Below are positions 7,063 to 12,780 of a DNA stretch of 15,970 nt, piece after piece; position 1 is the first letter of the stretch; each line of letters starts with the position of its first letter. The stretch spans positions 1 through 15,970 of the forward strand of contig JAJTXO010000028.1 of NCBI GenBank assembly GCA_021463315.1, written 5' to 3'. The notes beneath the pieces are model-generated. The model made no database searches. It was not told the origin of the DNA and was given only the letters and a program-made list of their open reading frames with translations. A program made the translations under genes and the position numbers. This stretch comes from Caldilineales bacterium (GTDB lineage Bacteria > Chloroflexota > Anaerolineae > JAAEKA01).

Positions 7063-7292
7063 GCGAAAACGTCCTCCCGCGCCTGCTGCTCAGGCTGCTG
7101 GCGGGTCTGCATGAAGTCGTCCGAAAACTGGCCCAGGCTATCGAATAGCGTCTGCCAGCCGTCCTGGTAGGGCAACAGCATGACGGCATCGCCCACCTTC
7201 TTGATGAACACCTGGTCCCCCTCGAAGCGATATTCTTTGGGCAGTCGGACGGCCTGGCTGCGTCCGTTCTGGAAGATCCTTGCTGTGTCCAT
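7059..7292 (-). CDS. vapB: VapB-like AbrB-fold antitoxin, no partner toxin seen
   Basis: This 77-residue protein has the SpoVT/AbrB swapped-hairpin DNA-binding fold of VapB antitoxins: an N-terminal ARIFQNGRSQAVRLPKEYRFEGDQVFIKKVGDAVMLLP (about 4-41) followed by a charged tail (about 45-77) that in the family wraps around the VapC toxin. AGGAG (7301-7305 on the complementary strand) lies 8 bases before the ATG. VapB normally precedes an overlapping vapC PIN-domain gene. Here only a five-codon frame separates it from tag and no PIN domain appears in the window. It is therefore either an orphan antitoxin or a regulator recruited to control tag. A promoter and an overlapping inverted repeat upstream fit autoregulation. 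Confidence 0.88.
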   Translation of the reverse strand: MDTARIFQNGRSQAVRLPKEYRFEGDQVFIKKVGDAVMLLPYQDGWQTLFDSLGQFSDDFMQTRQQPEQQAREDVFA

Positions 7293-7399
7293 TGCCTGCT
7301 CTCCTGGTTACTGTTCGGGCGCCGGCGCTGGTGGTCGAAGAGCTTCCCAGTGCCCGGCGCCTCTGATCGTTGGGCGTGGGCCGGCCACGCAGCGGTAAT

Positions 7400-7418
7400 A
7401 TCTACCCGGAGTATAGAT
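7400..7418. promoter_or_regulatory. Inverted repeat, candidate operator at the vapB promoter
   Basis: ATCTA (7400-7404) and TAGAT (7414-7418) form a perfect 5-bp inverted repeat with a 9-bp spacer, overlapping the -10 hexamer of the leftward promoter. VapB-type antitoxins repress their own promoters by binding such palindromes. The match is short, so chance is possible. Confidence 0.4.
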
Positions 7419-7438
7419 CGCGTTGTCTGAATAGGCAA
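7410..7438 (-). promoter_or_regulatory. Candidate sigma70-type promoter for vapB-tag
   Basis: Read on the minus strand, TTGCCT (7438-7433) is followed after exactly 17 bp by TATACT (7415-7410). Transcription would start near 7403, giving a leader of about 110 bases before the vapB ATG. Confidence 0.7.
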
Positions 7439-7462
7439 ATGAGCCATCGCATCCGGTCTACC

Positions 7463-7491
7463 TTGCCAAAGCGCCCCATTCTGACTATACT
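7463..7491 (+). promoter_or_regulatory. Candidate sigma70-type promoter for the folP operon
   Basis: TTGCCA (7463-7468) and TATACT (7486-7491) are 17 bp apart. The start point would be near 7498, giving a leader of about 48 bases. It lies back to back with the vapB promoter, the two -35 hexamers being 24 bp apart. Confidence 0.7.
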
Positions 7492-7545
7492 CAGCCCCAA
7501 TCGACTGCCCTGCCAGCCCGCCCTTTTTCTGGAGCGCCGCCAACC

Positions 7546-8451
7546 TTGTCACCTCTGATCGTCCGCGGACACGCCTTTCACTGGGGCCGCCAAACCTACC
7601 TCATGGGCATCCTCAACGCCACGCCGGACAGCTTTTCGGGCGATGGCCTGGCGACGCCGGACGCGCCGCGCGCCGCGGATGGCGACGAAGGCTGGCTGGC
7701 CGCGGCCGTGGAGCAGGGGCGGCGCTTTGTGGCCCAGGGCGCGCATCTGCTGGACGTGGGCGGCGAAAGCACACGGCCCGGCTCGCAGCCGGTGAGCGCC
7801 GACGAGGAGCTGCGCCGCGTGGTGCCGTTGATCGAGCGGCTGGCCGCCGCGATGGACGCGCCCATCTCCATCGACACCTCCAAGGCCGCGGTAGCCGAGG
7901 CCGCGCTGCGGGCCGGCGCCAGCATCGTCAACGATGTCTGGGGCCTGCGGCTGGACCCAGCCCTCGCCCATGTGGCAGCCCGGGCCGGCGCGCCGGTGAT
8001 TCTGATGCACAACCGCAGCCGGCGAGAGCAGGTGCAGATCGATCCGGCGCTGGGCGGCCACTATGTCGGCGCGGCCTACGGCGATCTGCTGGCCGACATC
8101 GCCGCCGAGCTGCGGATCAGCATCGATCTGGCCCAGCGCGCCGGCATCCCCGCCAGCCAGATCATCCTGGACCCCGGCCTCGGCTTCGGCAAGACCGTGG
8201 CGCAGAACCTGGAGCTGCTGGACCGGCTGGGGGAGCTGCGCAGCCTGGGCTATCCGCTGCTGGCCGGCCCCAGCCGCAAATCCTTCATCGGCCACACCTT
8301 GGGGCTGCCGCCCGAACAGCGCGTCGAGGGCAGCGCGGCCGCGGTGGCCATCGCCATCGCCCGCGGCGCCGACCTGGTGCGCGTCCACGATGTGCAGGCC
8401 ATGGCGCGGGTGGCCAGGATGACCGACGCCATCGTGAGACGTGGGCCATGA
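7546..8451 (+). CDS. folP: Dihydropteroate synthase
   Basis: This 301-residue folate enzyme condenses 6-hydroxymethyl-7,8-dihydropterin diphosphate with p-aminobenzoate. All signature motifs are intact: GILNATPDSFSGDG (21-34), GGESTRPG (72-79), SIDTSK (108-113), ND (129-130), DPGLGFGK (209-216), GPSRKSFIG (241-249) and the C-terminal RVHD (279-282). An insertion of about 10 residues, common in the family, follows the first motif. The TTG at 7546 is the best start: GGAG (7531-7534) lies 11 bases upstream, a consensus-like promoter precedes it, and the first ATG at residue 20 falls inside the conserved first strand. The stop overlaps the ATG of the following SDR gene as ATGA, so the two are translationally coupled. 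Confidence 0.96.
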   Translation: MSPLIVRGHAFHWGRQTYLMGILNATPDSFSGDGLATPDAPRAADGDEGWLAAAVEQGRRFVAQGAHLLDVGGESTRPGSQPVSADEELRRVVPLIERLAAAMDAPISIDTSKAAVAEAALRAGASIVNDVWGLRLDPALAHVAARAGAPVILMHNRSRREQVQIDPALGGHYVGAAYGDLLADIAAELRISIDLAQRAGIPASQIILDPGLGFGKTVAQNLELLDRLGELRSLGYPLLAGPSRKSFIGHTLGLPPEQRVEGSAAAVAIAIARGADLVRVHDVQAMARVARMTDAIVRRGP

Positions 8452-9200
8452 CCGAAAGCCAGCGCGCGGTGGTCACCGGCAGCAGCAGCGGCATCGGCCG
8501 CGCCATCGCTGTAGCCCTGGCGCGGCAGGGCGCGGACGTGCTGGTGCATGGCCGCAACGCCGCGGCCGCGGCCGCGGTGGCCGCTGAAATCGCCAGCCTG
8601 GGGCGGCGCGCGCCGGTGCTGCTGGCCGACCTGGCCGAAGCGGCTCGAATCGAGCCGCTGGTGGCAGATGCCTGGGCCGCGCTGGATGGCCGCGTCGATC
8701 TGTGGATCAACAACGCGGGCGCGGACGTGCTGACCGGCGGCGCGCTGCACCGACCCTTTGCCGAGCGCTTGCAGCGCCTGCTGGACATCGATCTGCGCGC
8801 CACGCTGCTCTGCTCGCACCTGGTGGGCCAGCGCATGGCGGCCCAGGGCGGCGGGCAGATCATCAACATCGGCTGGGACCAGGCGCTGACCGGCGGCGTG
8901 GGCAGCGAGAGCGGCCAGCTCTTCGCCGCGGCCAAAGGGGGCGTCGCGGGTTTCAGCAAGGCGCTGGCGCGCCATCTGGCCCCCAACGTGCGCGTCAACG
9001 TCGTGGCCCCCGGCTGGATCGAAACCGCCTGGGGCGAGACCGTCAACCGCGAGCTGTACGAGCGGCTGCGGCGCCAGACCCCCTTGCAGCGCTGGGGCAC
9101 GCCCGAGGATGTGGCCGCGGCCGTGCTCTTTCTCGCCTCGCCCGCCGCGGCCTTCCTCACCGGCCAGGTGTTGATGGTCAACGGCGGCGTAGTCATGTAA
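8448..9200 (+). CDS. SDR-family reductase coupled to folP, atypical catalytic residues
   Basis: This 250-residue protein has a Rossmann-fold short-chain dehydrogenase/reductase layout: TGSSSGIG (10-17), NNAG (88-91), VRVNVVAPGWIETAW (181-195) and the C-terminal TGQVLMVNGG. HGRN (34-37) at the end of strand two suggests NADPH preference. The usual catalytic YxxxK is FxxxK (F159, K163), and the usual Ser after the INI strand is replaced by GWDQ (142-145). FolM and trypanosomatid PTR1 pteridine reductases carry Asp near that position, so D144 may play that part. With the four-base overlap with folP, I infer a pteridine or dihydrofolate reductase-like role, or a non-catalytic partner. FabG-like function is unlikely without Tyr. 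Confidence 0.85.
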   Translation: MTESQRAVVTGSSSGIGRAIAVALARQGADVLVHGRNAAAAAAVAAEIASLGRRAPVLLADLAEAARIEPLVADAWAALDGRVDLWINNAGADVLTGGALHRPFAERLQRLLDIDLRATLLCSHLVGQRMAAQGGGQIINIGWDQALTGGVGSESGQLFAAAKGGVAGFSKALARHLAPNVRVNVVAPGWIETAWGETVNRELYERLRRQTPLQRWGTPEDVAAAVLFLASPAAAFLTGQVLMVNGGVVM

Positions 9201-9205
9201 GCCCC

Positions 9206-9481
9206 ATGCCCCCCCTCCCCAACTTCCTCGCCCCCTCCCTGCTCCTCTCCACCCTGCTGGCGGCGCTGGTGGGCACCCTGTGGTTCGTCTGGCGCGGGCG
9301 GACGCTGCGCGACTGGGCGATCGACGTGCTGGCCGCGCTGCTGGGCTTCGGTTTGGGCCAGTTGGTGGGCTGGCTGCTGGGCTTAGGCCTGCCCACCATC
9401 GGCGACATCCGCGTTGTGGAGGGAGTGATCTTTGCCCTGCTGGCGCTCTGGCTGACGCAGCGCCTGCGCCGCCCCGCGTAG
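9206..9481 (+). CDS. Small hydrophobic membrane protein of unknown function
   Basis: This 91-residue protein begins five bases after the SDR stop and is probably the third gene of the folP operon. It has three hydrophobic segments, near residues 9-28, 36-57 and 68-84, with a basic connector WRGRTLRD (28-35) and a basic end QRLRRPA. That pattern is typical of a small inner-membrane protein with a cytoplasmic C-terminus. I recognise no family. No Shine-Dalgarno sequence stands out, consistent with coupling to the gene before. Its stop codon falls at the very start of a run of intergenic palindromes. Confidence 0.65.
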   Translation: MPPLPNFLAPSLLLSTLLAALVGTLWFVWRGRTLRDWAIDVLAALLGFGLGQLVGWLLGLGLPTIGDIRVVEGVIFALLALWLTQRLRRPA

Positions 9482-9599
9482 GTCACGCTACCAACATGAC
9501 CGCCGTCCGGCTGTCATCGGCCGCGTAGGTCACGTTACCAACGTGACCGCACGTTGCCAACGTGCCAACGTGACAACGCCGTCCGGCTGGTAGCCGGAC
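9481..9599. repeat. Cluster of intergenic palindromic repeats
   Basis: Several hairpins follow one another. GGTCACGCT...AACATGACC (9481-9501) is imperfect. GGTCACGTT-ACC-AACGTGACC (9528-9548) has a perfect 9-bp stem. CACGTTG-C-CAACGTG (9550-9564) is a near-perfect palindrome. GTCCGGCT-GGT-AGCCGGAC (9581-9599) has a perfect 8-bp stem. The first two are versions of one unit, each preceded by CGCGTA, and the phrase CGCCGTCCGGCTG recurs at 9501 and 9578. No T-run follows any hairpin. The pattern looks like a dispersed repeat family nested at an operon end. Confidence 0.85.
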
Positions 9600-10405
9600 C
9601 TACGGCTGTCATCAGTAGGATACTGAACATCAACAAGGACCTGATCCGCCAAACTCTGATCGTGCTCGCCATGGCCGCGACTCTGCTCGTCAACGGCCTG
9701 GCCAGCGCTCTGCCCATGGACGGCGTGCAGACCAGCGAGCTCTCCGCCCGCATTCCGGTTGCCTTCATGCCGGCCAGCTCTGCGTTCCGCATCTGGCGCC
9801 TGATCTATCTGGGGCTGGTGGCCTATGCGCTGTACCAGGCGCTGCCTGCCCAGCGACGCAATCCCCGGCTGCGCAGCATCGGCGTGCCCTTTCTGGCCGC
9901 CTGCCTGGCCAACATGGCCTGGATTCTGCTGTGGCGCTACCAGATCATTCCCCTGACTTTGGTCGCCATGCTGGCGCTGCTGGCCGCGTTGATCGTGCTC
10001 TATCGACGGCTGCGCATCGGCCGCAGCAGCCCCCCCATGGTCGAGCGCTGGGCCGTCAACCTGCCCTTCAGCCTCACCCTGGGCTGGATCACCCTGCTCA
10101 CCATCGCCAACGTCGCGGTGCTGCTGCGCTTCTGGGGCTGGAACGGCTTCGGAGTCAGCGATGCGGCCTGGCTGATGGCGGTGTTGGCGCTGACGCTGGT
10201 GATCGCCACGCTGGCCGCGCTGACGCGCGGCGACGTGGCCTTTCTGCTGGCGCTGGCCTGGGGCCTCGTCGGTGTCGGCCGCCAGCAGACAGCGGCGACG
10301 CCCGCGGCCACGGCTGCCTGGGTGGCCGTGGGCTATGTCCTGGCGCTGGTGGTGGTCAGCCTGCTGCGCGGCTGGCGACGGCCCGCGCCCGTTCGGACTG
10401 TCTGA
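9554..10405 (+). CDS. TspO/MBR-like tryptophan-rich membrane protein
   Basis: This multi-spanning protein of up to 283 residues has about seven hydrophobic segments. The region PVAFMPASSAFRIWRLIYLGLVAYALYQ, then LANMAWILLWRYQ, then NLPFSLTLGWITLLTIANVAVLLRFWGWNG follows the order of TspO (translocator protein) helices. TspO proteins bind porphyrins and similar ligands; typical ones have about 160 residues and five helices. The extra helices at the C-terminus place this in a longer variant. The start is unresolved. TTG 9554 lies inside the repeat cluster, homology seems to begin near NINKDLIRQ (from about 9626), and in-frame GTG 9662 and ATG 9671 fall inside the first helix. AGGA (9617-9620) is close to a CTG at 9623. 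The repeats may have displaced the original upstream region. Confidence 0.75.
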   Translation: MPTCQRDNAVRLVAGPTAVISRILNINKDLIRQTLIVLAMAATLLVNGLASALPMDGVQTSELSARIPVAFMPASSAFRIWRLIYLGLVAYALYQALPAQRRNPRLRSIGVPFLAACLANMAWILLWRYQIIPLTLVAMLALLAALIVLYRRLRIGRSSPPMVERWAVNLPFSLTLGWITLLTIANVAVLLRFWGWNGFGVSDAAWLMAVLALTLVIATLAALTRGDVAFLLALAWGLVGVGRQQTAATPAATAAWVAVGYVLALVVVSLLRGWRRPAPVRTV

Positions 10406-10454
10406 GCACGTCTTGTCCCGACTGCGCGCCTTGCTCGTTCGGCCCTTGAGCGAC

Positions 10455-10483
10455 TTGACAGCGACCGTCACTTGTTTTACACT
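10455..10483 (+). promoter_or_regulatory. Strong candidate sigma70 promoter
   Basis: A perfect TTGACA (10455-10460) is followed after 17 bp by TACACT (10478-10483). Transcription would start near 10490 and give a leader of about 177 bases before the secreted-protein gene at 10667. Confidence 0.8.
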
Positions 10484-10549
10484 CACGCCCATCCTCTGAC
10501 GATACAGCCGCTTTCTGTTCTTGAACGACCGTCGCAAATCAGCATCCAG

Positions 10550-10653
10550 GCGTCCTTGCTGGCTTAACCCAGGCAGGGACGCTCTTGATTGAGCCTTTGG
10601 CACGACAACCACCGCTGTGAAAACCGCAGATCAACCGCCTGGCAAGCCCAGGC
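10550..10653 (+). other. Structured 5' leader with two hairpins
   Basis: The first hairpin, 10550-10582, pairs GCGTCCTTGCTGG with CCAGGCAGGGACGC, with one wobble and one bulge. The second, GCCTGG-CAAGC-CCAGGC (10637-10653), has a perfect 6-bp stem ending one base before the Shine-Dalgarno AAGGAG (10654-10659). Neither is followed by a T-run. They may stabilise the message or affect translation. I do not recognise a riboswitch class. Confidence 0.5.
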
Positions 10654-10666
10654 AAGGAGAGTGAAG

Positions 10667-12550
10667 ATGACGATACGGAAAGAGCGATTGCAGGCAGCCC
10701 TGGCGATTGGCCTCGCGGTGGCGCTGTTGCTGGTGGCCGCCATGCTGGTGGCCGGCCCGCCCGCCGCAGCCCAGAGCGGGCCTATCCAGCCGCTGAAGCA
10801 AACCGAACGGCCGCTGAGCGCGCAGCAGCAGCGGGCGCAGCAACTGGCGCTGGCCTCGGCCCCCGTGCAGCGCTATGTGGAAGGCGCGCGCGCCGAGGTT
10901 TTCACCATCCTACCCTTCCGCGACCCCTTCGCGCCGGCCTATGCGGCGTGCAGCGACGGCTCCTGCTACCAGGTGGATATCTTCGACTTCCAGCAGCAGG
11001 CCACCGTCACCGCCATCGTCCATCTGGGCAGCGATCAGGTGCTGGACTCCTGGCTGGCCCCGGCCACGCACCCGCTGATTCCCCCGGCCCTCTACCAGCG
11101 CGCGGTGGAGATCATCCAGAACGATCCCGATGTGCAGGCCGCGCTGGGCTATCGCCCCACGGCCGCGCAGACCCGTCTGATGGATCCCAGCAACGACGGT
11201 GCGCTCTGTTCGGCCGGCCGGCTGTGCGCGGGCGCCACCTTCGTCACCGACAGCGGCGCGGTCTGGGTGATCGTAGACCTGCACGAGGAGCGGCTGGAGC
11301 GGCTGTGGTGGGAAGAGAAGCCCTACGACGTGCGCAGCAATCAGATCAACCCCGTGCCAGAGGAGGCGCCGGAGGACTGCAACACCACCATCCACCTGGC
11401 GCGCGACGGCTGGAACCTGGACTATCGCACCAGCGGCAGCGACGGGCTGGAGCTGACCAACGTCACCCGCAATCTGGGCGGCGTGGACCGGCCGGTGGCC
11501 ACCCGTCTCAAGCTGATGGAATGGCACGCGCGCTATCCTGCGGGCAACGGCTATGTCGACTACACCGGCTGCGGCGGCGGCGCGGGCGGCGGCTTCCCCA
11601 TCTACGGCTACGGCAACACCCAGGTGCGCGACCTGTACGATTCGACTGATGCGACCATCGGCTTCGCTGTGGTGCAGGATTTTCGCATGAGCAACTGGCC
11701 TTCCGACTGCAACTACCGCTACGAGCAGCACTTCGAGTTCTACACCGACGGCCGCTTCCGCGTCAAGACGGGCTCCTATGGTCGCGGCTGTGGCAACAAT
11801 CAGCTTTCCGAGGCCACCTATCGGCCGGTGATCCGCATGGATCTGTCCGTCTTCAACGACGCAGGCAACACCTTCTACGGCTGGGACGGCAGCCAATGGG
11901 TCACCCGCAACAGCGAAGGCTGGTGGCTGCAAAGTGCGCCCTACACCGCCGAAGGCTATCTGTACAAGATCATGGACGAGAACTCCGGCTTTGGCTACTA
12001 CATGGAGCCTGGCCAGGGTCAGTTCGACGACTTCGGCACGGGCGACAACGCCTACACCTACCTGACCCTGCAGCGCGCCAGCGAGGGCGACGGCGACACC
12101 GGCGCCATGGCCGGTTGCTGCAACACCGACCACCAGCAAGGGCCGCACAATTTCGTCAACGGCGAAAACGTGCGCAACAAGAATCTGGTGCTGTGGTACG
12201 TGTCGGCCAGCGCCACCGTCACCACCTGGATGGTCAACAACGGCTACGGCACGCGCCAGTACTGCTGGACCGACAGCACGTCGCTCTATTGGCCCTGCTA
12301 CGCTGGCCCCATGTTCACCCCCAACACCGCTGAGGCTTGCTCCCCGCTGGACTTCGACTGCAGCTTCAACATCGACAGCAACGATCTGACCGCCCTGGCC
12401 AGCCACTGGAACTGCGTCGATGGCGAGCCCAGCGCCTGCTACGAGGCGCGCTTCGATCTGAACAGCGATCAGAACATCGACATTCGCGATGTGCTGATGG
12501 GCGCCAACCACTGGGGCTGCGTTCTGGGCGACGCCTGCTACCGCCCCTGA
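10667..12550 (+). CDS. Secreted copper-amine-oxidase-like protein with dockerin-like C-terminus
   Basis: This 627-residue protein has a signal peptide: a basic start, a hydrophobic core at about 10-29 and a likely cut after PPAAAQ. AAGGAG lies seven bases before the ATG; an in-frame ATG at 10589 lacks this and would hide the signal. Residues 50-215 resemble the N2/N3 region of copper amine oxidases. Residues 235-555 resemble their catalytic beta-sandwich, for example CNYRYEQHFEFYTDGRF (348-364) and NLVLWYV (506-512). The cofactor motif T-x-x-N-Y-(D/E) is only partly kept at Y350, and the copper-binding HxH appears replaced near TYRP (384-387). Two EF-hand-like loops, at 562-573 and 597-608 (DLNSDQNIDIRD), resemble a dockerin. 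It is monocistronic between its own promoter and terminator. The oxidase assignment is from memory of the fold and is moderate. Confidence 0.72.
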   Translation: MTIRKERLQAALAIGLAVALLLVAAMLVAGPPAAAQSGPIQPLKQTERPLSAQQQRAQQLALASAPVQRYVEGARAEVFTILPFRDPFAPAYAACSDGSCYQVDIFDFQQQATVTAIVHLGSDQVLDSWLAPATHPLIPPALYQRAVEIIQNDPDVQAALGYRPTAAQTRLMDPSNDGALCSAGRLCAGATFVTDSGAVWVIVDLHEERLERLWWEEKPYDVRSNQINPVPEEAPEDCNTTIHLARDGWNLDYRTSGSDGLELTNVTRNLGGVDRPVATRLKLMEWHARYPAGNGYVDYTGCGGGAGGGFPIYGYGNTQVRDLYDSTDATIGFAVVQDFRMSNWPSDCNYRYEQHFEFYTDGRFRVKTGSYGRGCGNNQLSEATYRPVIRMDLSVFNDAGNTFYGWDGSQWVTRNSEGWWLQSAPYTAEGYLYKIMDENSGFGYYMEPGQGQFDDFGTGDNAYTYLTLQRASEGDGDTGAMAGCCNTDHQQGPHNFVNGENVRNKNLVLWYVSASATVTTWMVNNGYGTRQYCWTDSTSLYWPCYAGPMFTPNTAEACSPLDFDCSFNIDSNDLTALASHWNCVDGEPSACYEARFDLNSDQNIDIRDVLMGANHWGCVLGDACYRP

Positions 12551-12558
12551 CCGGTAAG

Positions 12559-12573
12559 TCGGCTGCCAGCCGA
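12559..12573. repeat. Short palindrome after the secreted-protein gene
   Basis: TCGGCTG-C-CAGCCGA is a perfect 7-bp inverted repeat with a single central base, nine bases past the stop codon. There is no T-run. It resembles the GTCCGGCT/AGCCGGAC repeat at 9581-9599 in style. Confidence 0.6.
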
Positions 12574-12591
12574 TAAACCCATCGCTTCAAC

Positions 12592-12633
12592 CCGACGCTC
12601 ATAGGCCCTGGCCTGTGGGCGTCGGCTTTTTTT
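12592..12633 (+). terminator. Intrinsic transcription terminator
   Basis: CCGACGCTCATAGGCC pairs with GGCCTGTGGGCGTCGG, 14 of 16 positions being Watson-Crick and the rest G-T wobble. The stem is followed by C and seven T residues (12627-12633). It lies 42 bases after the secreted-protein stop and is the clearest terminator in the window. Confidence 0.95.
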
Positions 12634-12634
12634 G

Positions 12635-12763
12635 CCCCCCACGTATCATCTCAATAGCTTGGGGAAGACTTCCGAAGTCTTATGGACTGTGAGCCCGTTT
12701 TGAACAAACCTGCGCAGACTTCGGAAGTCTCGACCCCGGTTTTTTGAGATGATACCCCCCCAC
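12635..12763 (+). repeat. 8-bp target-site duplication flanking MITE copy 3
   Basis: CCCCCCAC occurs at 12635-12642 and again at 12756-12763, abutting both ends of the element. The target lies directly behind the T-run of the terminator. Confidence 0.93.
12643..12755 (+). mobile_element. MITE-like palindromic element, copy 3 (113-bp full-length form)
   Basis: This is the longest and probably complete form. The ends GTATCATCTCAA and TTGAGATGATAC are perfect 12-bp inverted repeats. Inward follow GGGG opposite CCCC, then the 15-bp AGACTTCCGAAGTCT opposite its exact complement, enclosing a central stretch of about 35 bp. The hairpin is followed by GG and T6 on the plus strand, a terminator-like arrangement. 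There is no open reading frame of note. It lies between the convergent secreted-protein and peroxidase genes. Confidence 0.95.
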
Positions 12764-12780
12764 GGCGCAAGCGGCGGGCA

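Noticed and set aside
7049..7552. Long minus-strand frame extending tag upstream
   Set aside because: It reads through vapB and the divergent promoter region in the wrong frame. Tag homology starts exactly at ATG 7048.
5038..8451. A folate-synthesis cluster including the class IV aminotransferase as pabC
   Set aside because: The aminotransferase is in a separate, oppositely oriented operon with CBS and DegV genes, and no residue that I can read distinguishes a lyase from a transaminase.
10490..10666. Cyclic-di-GMP (GEMM) riboswitch in the secreted-protein leader
   Set aside because: A GGGACGC string recalls the class, but the conserved GCAAACC and GCAAAGCC elements and the second helix are absent.
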